From: Patiria pectinifera | Taxonomy: Eukaryota; Echinodermata; Asteroidea; Valvatida; Asterinidae | Assembly (NCBI GenBank): GCA_029964075.1 | Contig: CM057140.1 | Location: 8,512,643-8,576,642, forward strand | Direction of reading: 5' to 3' | DNA: 64,000 nucleotides | In this document: positions 55,116 to 64,000 of the stretch, piece by piece | Layout of the letters: every line of letters begins with the position of its first letter | How positions within the stretch are numbered: position 1 is the stretch's first letter | Notes under the pieces: generated by a model | What the model was told of the DNA's origin: nothing | Seen by the model: the letters and a program-made list of their open reading frames with translations, nothing else | Database searches by the model: none | Program-made: the position numbers and the translations under genes

Positions 55116-58100
55116 AACACCGTAATAAGAACTGCATTTAGGCCTACACTGAAAAATTGCATGGGTTAATTTATCAAAGAAGGGCGAAAACTGCAACTAC
55201 CCAAAATTGGGTTGTTCTGTAACCAACTGTTTTGTTTAGAATTTCTGTTAAATTCAACAAAAACTTGTGGTCATACAAGACCAAACTGATTTTAGACCGG
55301 TATGACCACAAGTTTGTGTAAAATTGAACAGGAATTCTAACCCAAACAATTGAGAAAATGACAACCCAATTTTGGGTAGTTACAGTTGTTGCCCTTTCTT
55401 GAGTAAAATTAACCCAGGCAATTGTTCAGTGTATAGGCCCAATGCAACAGTGTTAAAAGCTTCCACGCGTATTTTAAGCCAAACATAATTAGTTTGTAAA
55501 AACCAATGGGTCCCGTGTGCGTATAAATTGGGGAAATGGGAATTACTGGATGTGTTTTAACAACATGACACAATAATCTTGAATCAGCTGAGGATCAGCT
55601 GGCTAAGCTTCTAAGTCACAGTATATTCAATACCAAAACCTGACAATGGATTGGACAACTGTTGATGCAACCTTAAAATTATCTGTCCTTTCACTTTGAA
55701 TACAAAATCACACACAGGGGTTCACAATTAGTAACGATATATGCAATGAGACATTCTGTAGCTTCTGTAGAAATTATAGGCGTTGGTCATTATCTTTGAA
55801 GTACTGTTGTTTCGAAATAACTGGCATTAAGTAGTTTGATTTGATCTCATATTTAGAAGTAGCTTAATCAAGTGATATTATGGTCAATTATTTGTTTTTA
55901 ATGTATGAACAAATCGGATAGTGATCGATGTTATGCGGGACACTTCAGTTATGGATGATGCATTGTGGTAGGTATTATTCAAAATAATTCCATTGATTAT
56001 CAGTCAAGGGTCACAGACAAGGAAATATAAAAACCTTAATTGTACTTTTTCTTCAAAGGAAATAAAAAGGTTAAACCGAATTTCTTAATGTCTTAATTAA
56101 TTGTTTTACATTGGCCTTGCAAATGTTAAGGATTGAGTGTTTGTGTCCCTAATATTTCATTGGCTTATAGAATAATCGCTCTTGCGTACGATTTCTGTTT
56201 AGACAATCATGATGAAATTGTGTTTTCCTTCAAAGGAATTGAACGAAGGTTAAAACACATTTCGTAATTAATTGTTTCACATTGACCTTACAATATGTTA
56301 AGAACTTAGGGATTGAGTGTTTGTGCCCCTAATATTTCATGGGCTTATAGAATAACTGCTCTTACATGCCACGTCTGTTTAGACAATCATGATGACATAG
56401 ATATTTTTCATTTCCTTGTACAAATGTGAGTAATGTCTGGTAAACAGGATGAGACGTGTTGAACTTGGCACAATGTCAAGATGACATGTGGGCCCAGACA
56501 ATAGTAATTATACTTTCGTTTTCAGCTCAAGTTGTCTAGAACACACAATAGGCGCGGCTGGTGTTGAACATAATCTATTCTATACGTACGTGTTGGTGTA
56601 AGTACTCATAACAGTTTTATGGTGTACTATAGATACACTGTACACCACGACACACTGCGTCGCCTCTTCAACACGCGACTTAGGGGCACATGGGATGCAC
56701 ATTTCTTACGGGGGGAGGGGCACTAAATGCAAATGATATATATATATATTCATTTGTACAATTCAAAATTGTTAATGGGGGGAGGGGGGCACCCGGTGGA
56801 GCATGAAAATTCGCTGAGGGCACGTGCCCCCTCCCCCCGCCTCACCCCTTGTGCGCCACTGTGAAGAGGCATCGCAGTGTGTCGTCAATAGTACACCAAA
56901 CAATTTTCTTTCGTACTTTCATTTTCGTTCCAGTTTTTAAGGGTATGTATACATTTTTTTGAATGGCAGGAGGAAGTGAATTTCATTATTATCCTACGAC
57001 CCGACCCGTCTGGTAAAAAAAATGAGGAAAATATCATTTCCCCCAATTAAAGCCCTTGAGATACATTTTTGTAAGAATTGGTTGATAGAAAGAATAACTT
57101 GTTTATTTAATGTGCATGTTTGTCCTATTGCTTTCATTAAATAGTAAATGTAATGTGTGTGTGTGTACGGGGGGGGGGTGTTTACCCACAAACCGAGTAT
57201 TTGATTTCTTTGCGGGGGTTGCAGACAGTTATATACGATTTTACTTTTTTTCAGATTTTGTTCGTACCGTGCTATGTAATTTTTTTTCAGGTACAATATG
57301 AAAATTGACACGCATCTCGTTCTCTTTGGAATAACTGCGTATTTTGAGTATTGTGATTAACATTTGGGAATTTGTAGCTTGAAAGTCTAATTTAAAAGAT
57401 GTTTGCCCTCCAAAAGAAATGGTGACATTATATGACAACGTTAAAATGGTTTATTTTTTGACCTAACATTCAGTGACAGTTTTTGCCGTTATTGTTGTGT
57501 GCGTCAAATTCACAATTATATATTTACTTTATCACTTATTTTCAAAGATAAGAGTTCATTTAGGCCTATACACGCAAAACGTTGAAGAAAACTTATATCA
57601 GAAAGTTTCACGAATCATACGAATGGTTTTAATGTCATCATCTTCCAGGAGATGGATAATAGTCTCGGCTCAAGAGAACTGATATGCAATTGTCTGGTAG
57701 GAAAGTACACGATATATACCCCGTATGCCTATACGGTTATGTAAATAAAATAAAAAATCGCTGGCGGGTTCTGTTTGCGCGCAGAGGCAGCCCCCAAAGC
57801 AACGTAAAAGCCCTTATTTAGAAGGTTTCAGACGTCTAAATTTGAACACTGCATGTAGTATGTTTTGTTTTATTAAATCATGCGAGGTGAACATTCATCA
57901 AGGGAAAAACAATTAACTTTTCATTTCTTCTTAAACCTCATACATGCATTATTTCAAAATTAATGTAACCCTGATGAAGAATATCTCAGAAAGATCTTAG
58001 TAATTTTGGGGGGCAAAATCACAATTATCGCGGCATATTTTGAGTTCAGTACAAAACCCGAGGTTGATCGTGCGACCATTTCCTGGCAAAGTTGAAAAGG

Positions 58101-58902
58101 TGGACATAATTTTATATCCTCCCCATCTTCCTTTTGGGAGAACTTTGTAGTAAGAATAATCTGCGTAGCTTAATGTGCACAACTTGAGTTGTAAATTTAA
58201 TCTGTATGTGTATTGCAATATTGATTATTAAATATTCATTCGCATTTAATAAATGTATTAATCTAGTGTGGAAACAGATATAACATAGGCTACAGATTGC
58301 AACGGAAGAGTCACTTGGTTGAAATGCATAAAATTTCAATATTGGAGATAATTCAACCTGGCGGGTTGTCATTTAATTAAATAAAATATGGTGCGTATTG
58401 TTCGTGTTTTTACAAATCCAGACATTGATTTCAGATATCACTGCAAACGAAATGAATATGAGTTGAAGCTTTGCATGGTGGGATTTTACATCCAATAACC
58501 TCACTCGAAAACCATGCAAGTACATGGATGAGGTTTTTTGTGTACACAAAAAACAATTATATGAGTCCACTGAGTTTGAAACTCTTTTTTCCAAATTTAA
58601 TTTTTGTCGTTATTTGTACATTTTCATGAGCAATATGAGCAAATGAAAAGTGAAATGAAAAGTTATATTTATCTGCAATTATCCAGAGTTATACTAATAA
58701 TTGCTTTTAAGAAATATAGAGTATTGGAATTAATATTTTGAACACGGTACTGTGGCAAATATGTATACCTCTGAAAGATCATTGCAAAAGGCAAAAGGCA
58801 AAGGTGACATTATAGGACAATAATTATACGGATGACTTAACTCTTATTTTTAACTGAACATTGTTAAATGGCTTTGTAGTTAGTTGTGTGCGTAAAACTG
58901 AT
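55116..58902. other. 3' flank of Ig gene 3, to the end of the unit
   Basis: No gene recognised. 55440-56390 matches 34030-34985; 56390-57140 matches 39472-40400; 57540-58902 matches 44400-45457. Unit 3 is therefore the compact version of unit 2's 3' half. It includes a G-rich element remnant at 56690-56866 and a TG/G run at 57153-57180. The homology ends at about 58902. Confidence 0.6.
55147..55431. mobile_element. Foldback MITE, 285 bp, TA target
   Basis: Long inverted arms: CACTGAAAAATTGCATGGGT...ACCCAAAATTGGGTTGT at the left, with its inverse at the right ending CAATTGTTCAGTG. TA borders both ends (55145-55146, 55432-55433). Unit 2 lacks it just after the Ig stop (near 33995-34010), so it came in after the duplication. 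Probably mariner-mobilised. Confidence 0.85.
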
Positions 58903-59070
58903 AACTTTTGTTGTAACTGTGCTTAAGTATGAGAGGGTATTTTATACAGGATAAAATTGGAAGAAAAAGGAACATTAAATTAAAGAGGCACATTTAAAAC
59001 TTTGACAGTCATTCTTTTATACCTTATAGGAGACATTTTGTCGTCATGTAAATTATACCTTAGAGAGACA

Positions 59071-59577
59071 CCGGTGTCACGGTCTCACTTCTCCGGCGTG
59101 CTAGCTTCTCCGCAGAGGGAAATTTCGCCTCAACACGCATGCGCAAATTGCGCAGTAGCGTACATTTCCGCCAACTTTATTTGTGTGCTGAGTTCTTTGG
59201 CGTTGTACTGGTGCACGTGAGATCTTAGGATATTTGTGTGTATACGTTACAAGGTACCAGTCGAATCCAGAATGTTCGTGGCGCGCGCAACTCATCCCGA
59301 TACATGTAACAATGGTTGCAAAAATAAAGACAACCACGAACGAGCAAGGAACACAGATCTTGCACAGACCAAGGAGCTCGTTCTTAATTATTCCTCCATG
59401 AACACACACACACACACCCACTGTGTTACATATGGACTTGTAGACTTCAGAACAGCCCGAGGAAAAGGAAGCACAGCGGACACATGAGCATGTATCGTGC
59501 TCATGTAACGTGCTCAATTATCCGCCGCATTCACCCGGAGAATCTAGCACGCCGGAGAAGTGAGACCGTGACACCGG
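59071..59577. mobile_element. 507-bp element, 34-bp perfect inverted ends
   Basis: CCGGTGTCACGGTCTCACTT at the left, continuing for 34 bp, is exactly inverted at the right. The flanks are ACA at 59068-59070 and 59578-59580, compatible with a 3-bp duplication. ORFs inside overlap on both strands, include a CA-repeat, and are not convincing. Non-autonomous. Confidence 0.82.
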
Positions 59578-59580
59578 ACA

Positions 59581-60935
59581 TTAGAAAAAAAAATTCATTG
59601 TTGACGACAACATTAAAACGAATTAAAAAAAACTAATTTGCTTTTTCAATTCAACACCGATTGCTACACGAGACGAATCGTCATGCTTTAAATTGGAATT
59701 ATACTGAACCTTAAATGACATCTAGTGCTGACTTTTTGAAATTCAATTGAGAATTGAGCTTGGCGATGTTCGGGGACAAAATTAAAGTATCGCAATAGGG
59801 TAATACGTGTGATACAAGTGTTTTTATAAAAATGTTATTTCTCACACAAAAATGCACGATTGTTTCTGATTCAGAATGTTTGTATTAAAAGTATTAAAAA
59901 GTCATGGCTGTAATGTATGGCTGTAGTTCTAAATTGTAAACATTATTAGTTTTCTCAGAGTCAGATTGGTACCCGCTTTGCATATACATGTCATACTTTA
60001 CATTCATCACTTCGGAGAAACAGCCCTATTTGAAGGAAAAATCTACCAAATTTGGACATTTCAAGCCATGAAGCTCAGAAAAGGGGTTTTCCCTTTGGTG
60101 TGGTATGCCATGATTTGATCTCAACTGCATGTTCCGTTACCAGGTACTTTCTTTGGCATGGTTTTTTAATCATAATATCAATGGTTCCCACCCCTATCAT
60201 ATCATTACCGATAACGTAGAAACCGTAACCATTTCACTCACAGGGTGGGTCTGTTTCCGCGCAAAGGCAGCCCATAATACGATGCATGCTATTTAAGAGT
60301 TATTTCGTGTAAATACTTCATATAAGTGTCCACGCTCAAAAAATCGAATTTTTTAAAACTTTGTGGGATGAAAGGACTTAGGGAGCAAGTAACCAAAATA
60401 GACTTTTTAAACGTTTATTTTTCCCGTTGCCATGGTTACGGGCCATTATGTGTTTTAGCCATTTTTCGGCAATTTTGAGGCTGCAAAAATTCATTTTCGC
60501 GTTATTTTCAAAGGTCATCCAGCCAAACTGCAAAGTAATGTCACAAAAGTAACTATATCACGACAAAGTATCATCCTTACCCTTACAAGAAAAAAATAAA
60601 AACACTTCTGAAAAATTTCCTTTATACTATTTTTAGACCCTATAATACAGCATGTTTTTACAACTAGCAAAACTGCATTTTTTACCCCATTTTTATCCCT
60701 CCAAAATGGCACTTGCCAGGGAACTCAGAATAATTTGCCTTCGGCTATGGTTAGTTCAGACATTGGTCTTTACATATCTGGTGAGAACATTTTGGGTTAT
60801 TGTATAGCCTTTGTGCAGTAGCGCTCCAAAAATGGTAAATTTCAGAAAAACGTTAAAAAGTGTATTTTCAGTGTTTTCATTTGTTTTGAGTAATAACTTG
60901 TATAATTGGTATTGTTCATGAAGCTAGCACATTTT
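59581..60935. other. Intergenic, no gene recognised
   Basis: AT-rich, with no ORF of interest. GGTCTGTTTCCGCGCAAAGGCAGCCC near 60246 resembles 57768-57793, so a dispersed repeat fragment is present twice. Confidence 0.45.
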
Positions 60936-61500
60936 TACAAACAGAATCAGACTGTGTATCATTTTTAGACCATTGGATGAATAGTAGGTCGTGTACTTCC
61001 CCCCTCCCCACACCTGGCTAGGCCCCGCCCACTCCCCCTGTGCCACCGAATTTTGAACTTGTATGTTGCATAACAAAACAAATGTAAATATGCAAGTGAA
61101 CACTTTAGAAATAACATAGAGTTCCTTTTCACAGCCTCCCCTTCCCCCACCCCGGGGGCATTGCTTGGGGTTGAGGGTGGGGTGTGACCACCCACCAATA
61201 ACATGGCATTGTCGGTACAATCATTGTCACATGGGCAAAACTCATGTGTTTGCAAGCCGCAATGAATAATTGCCATATCAATTGTTCTCTGATTGAAGTG
61301 CAACATCATTCCAATGATGTCCAGTCCTCCCCTCCCAGCTAGGCCCCGCCCCTTCCCTTGCCACCAAATTCAGATTTTGATTTCTGCATGTATTTGCCTA
61401 AATTAATATTGTAAATAGATGTCAATTTGCCAGTGAAGCTTTCATAATCTACACCAACAGGCGTACCCGTCTCACAGCCCACCCCCTGCCATCCCTCTTC
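60936..61500. repeat. Large inverted repeat, left arm
   Basis: Inverse complement of 63440-64000 with moderate divergence. Shared blocks include ATCATTTTTAGACCATTGG, CACCTGGCTAGGCCCCGCCC and GGCATTGTCGGTACAATCAT-type sequence. GC-rich CCCC stretches alternate with AT-rich ones. The outer part matches right up to the window edge, so the full repeat is longer than seen. Confidence 0.85.
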
Positions 61501-63439
61501 CTACTCCAGTGCTCATTCTGAGCAACTACCCCTCCCCTACCAAAGGATTGTGCAGAATATGTATTATTGTTAAGGTTACATATTGCCTTGCGGAAAGTCC
61601 ACATATTTACATACACTATGTAGGTTTCGCTATTTTTTTGTCAACGTGGGAGTGGTTTGGAATACCTGGAAAGCCCGGGGGGGGGGGTGTAATATGGATA
61701 CATGTACATGGTACATGTACATAATGCTGAATTTGTTTTAACACAATTGCATTTATTTTATTATTTTCAATACAAAGAAGTGATATGGCGATTACGAGAG
61801 CAAACAACTCATATTTTTATATTAAAATACATGTACTTTAAAACAACTATCACTCTAGTGAAAACTCAAAATGACCTCTATATTGATTGATTGAATTTAA
61901 TGTGTAAATATGGTCAGATCAAGCACATATAAAGTCGAATATAGTACCGTTATGGGTGCTGCAATGCCCTCCAAAATCGTAATTTCGTAATCAGCATGAC
62001 ATTTTGAGTCTCTTCCAAACTGTCATCAGCAGCCACACTTCTGTGGTGCATCCATTGTTACATGGCAAGCGATCTAAATGTATTGGTGCTTATAAATTAC
62101 AGGGGTGTTTTGGTATACAAGCAGGGAATGTTTTGTTAATGTGTTAATTAAAAAAAAAAAAACTTCCCCAACAAACCACAAGTGCTTACAGATTTTATCC
62201 CTTTCTGGCGGGTATTTGGGTTTTTTTCTGAAAGGGAGGGGTACAGCACACTGTGATCCCCATGTTGATTTGCTTATACTTTGATCAATTTTCCTACAAC
62301 CGATTTGGCAGGAAAATATTGGTTGACCATTACTCTATAATATGACATTCTTGGTTCTATTGCTGTTACCACTAGAGGTGTTTTTATATATTTTTCCAAA
62401 CTCTTGTCTAGATAACATTTTAGGCATAATTTCTGTATTTCTGTGTAAACATTCATCCCAGTCAAGCAATTGTATGCATCCATTGTCACTGCCATAGGGA
62501 CTTATAATTACTGATTTTATTCCAAGAACGTGTGGGTTTTCAACCCGAATTGGCAAAACTAAAGTAAATATACACAATTGTGGTGATATTATTTAATGAT
62601 CTGCAATTGATTCATGTAATAACTAAAAGAAACGTATACATCAAAACAAAATGGTACAGATTGAGGGGTGAAAATTACATGCGCTTCTCGCACCAATGGC
62701 GGCCACGCTACATACTGAGCACGTATTGTTGTTAATTATATAGCCATGAATTTCAGTCATAGGATAATACTTCCGTGATAGGCTTTGAAAATGGAAGTAT
62801 TTTTGACTTTAGTTTATGAGCACCGATGTCTTTACAACGGTTGCCATGGTAATAATAAGCACACTACAGAAGTGTATTGGGTGCCACAAAACTTCATGTT
62901 GATTAGGCAAATACAAATTTGGAGGACACTTCCACTAAAAAAATACTTCAGACCCTAACTACATGTATATAGCCAAGTCAAGTCAGAGTGAAATTCATGC
63001 AATCAAATTGATGCTGTGTTCTCTCGGAGCTTTCACTGGAGTGATCGTTGTTTTAAAGTACATGTATTTCAATATAAACAAATAAGAGTTGCTCTCTAAA
63101 TCGACAGATCTTTTCCGTTTTGAAATATAATAAAATAGACGTCATTTTGTTCACCACACCTTTTACTGTAATTCCAAAGAAGCTTGCAATATAAACAAAT
63201 GTGTACAGCGTACATGCATGTGTCCAGATCACCCCTCCCACCCCCCACCCACTCCCGCGACATACACACCCCTTCTCCTCCTCACTTTTTCGGATATTTC
63301 AAGCTGCCCCGTGTTGTAAAAAAGCCACCTTACATAATTCAGACTTTTCCCAAGGCCATATTCATGCAAGTAATCTCAACAAAATTGTACTTGTTGACTT
63401 GTTGGGGAGGGCGTGGTTATCTTTAAGCTTTGGGAGTGG
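61501..63439. other. Loop of the inverted repeat, no gene recognised
   Basis: About 1.9 kb with no ORF carrying a motif. Weak inverse similarity may continue inward: G-run and ACATGTAC blocks near 61680-61720 versus C-runs near 63230-63260. It could be the interior of a large degraded transposon. Confidence 0.4.
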
Positions 63440-64000
63440 GGGTGGCAGGGCAAAGGGGCTATCTGTGAGACGGCTGTTGGTGTAGATCGTAAAAGGTTCA
63501 CTTTCAAATTGATATCTAGTATTTACAATTTATTTTAGGCAAATACATGCAGAAATCAAAATCTGAATTTGGTGGCAAATGAAGGAGCGGGGCCTAGCTG
63601 GGAGGGGAGGATTGGACATCATTTGAATAATGGTGCACTTCAATCAGAGGACAATGGATATGGCCATTATTATTCATTGCGGCTTGCAATCACATGAGTT
63701 TTGCCCATGTGACAATGATTGTACCGACAATGCTAAGTTATTGGTGGGTGGTCACACCCCACCCTCAACCCCAAGCAACGCCCCGGGGTGGGAGAAGGGG
63801 AGGCTGTGAAAAGGAACTCTGTTATTTCTAAAGTGTTCACTTGCATATTATTTATTTACATTTGTTTCGTTATGCAACATACACATTCAAGATTCGGTGG
63901 CACAGGGGAGTGGGCGGGGCCTAGCCAGGTGTGGGGGAAGTACACTACCTACTATTCATCCAATGGTCTAAAAATGATAAACAGTCTGATTTTGTTTGTA
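63440..64000. repeat. Large inverted repeat, right arm (cut by window end)
   Basis: Inverse complement of 60936-61500. At the window edge the last bases (GATTTTGTTTGTA) still match the left arm, so the arm probably continues beyond 64000. Confidence 0.85.

Noticed and set aside
59101-59517. 138-aa Cys/Val-rich ORF on the minus strand
   Set aside because: Inside the 507-bp inverted-repeat element. It includes a CA-repeat translation and overlaps another ORF on the plus strand. No family signal.
1-64000. CRISPR arrays, operons, bacterial promoters or terminators
   Set aside because: The DNA is animal nuclear sequence. The tandem arrays have no spacer structure of the CRISPR kind, and the genes carry eukaryotic features.

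Overview
The window is animal nuclear DNA: sparse coding, long AT-rich intergenic stretches, many inverted-repeat (MITE-like) elements, one tRNA-type SINE, a LINE 3' end and a Tc1/mariner copy. Short Toll-like receptors beside intronless immunoglobulin receptors with ITIM tails, and frequent AGGCCTA and ACATGTA words, suggest an invertebrate deuterostome (amphioxus, echinoderm or hemichordate). The sequence alone does not decide which. No database search was possible, so families are named from motifs.

1-13.8 kb is mobile DNA. Its centrepiece is a 7.36 kb near-perfect palindrome (2407-9761) flanked by the 4-bp duplication ATGC. Each arm carries an 81-aa death-domain-like ORF and a 245-aa C2H2 zinc-finger/acidic protein. 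The two arms meet at a tandem array of ACTCATTT-type units. A separate 710-bp element (11144-11853) has a 10-bp target duplication, and a ~70-bp minisatellite follows it.

13.8-59 kb is an immune-receptor cluster that grew by tandem duplication. The unit is a short Toll-like receptor on the minus strand, head-to-head with an intronless Ig-superfamily receptor on the plus strand that has three Ig domains, one membrane segment and an ITIM-rich tail. Unit 1 keeps an intact Ig receptor (13822-15564) and only a scrap of the Toll gene (about 18034-18095). Unit 2 has an intact Toll gene (26984-28858) and an Ig gene with one in-frame TAG (32192-33970). Unit 3 has a Toll gene frameshifted in its signal peptide (46726-48605) and an intact Ig gene (53340-55115). 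Two further Ig-gene scraps lie at about 23.2 kb (minus) and 24.65 kb (plus). The junction between units 2 and 3 can be placed at about 45457. Several transposons sit in one unit while the sister unit keeps the empty site, so the order of events can be read.

The genes fit together as a birth-and-death cluster of innate receptors: Toll/TIR receptors, presumably signalling through adaptors, next to presumably inhibitory ITIM receptors. The Ig V domains have diverged while the membrane segment and tail are almost unchanged. The last 5 kb has no recognisable gene and holds a second large inverted repeat (about 60936-61500 and 63440-64000) that reaches the window edge.
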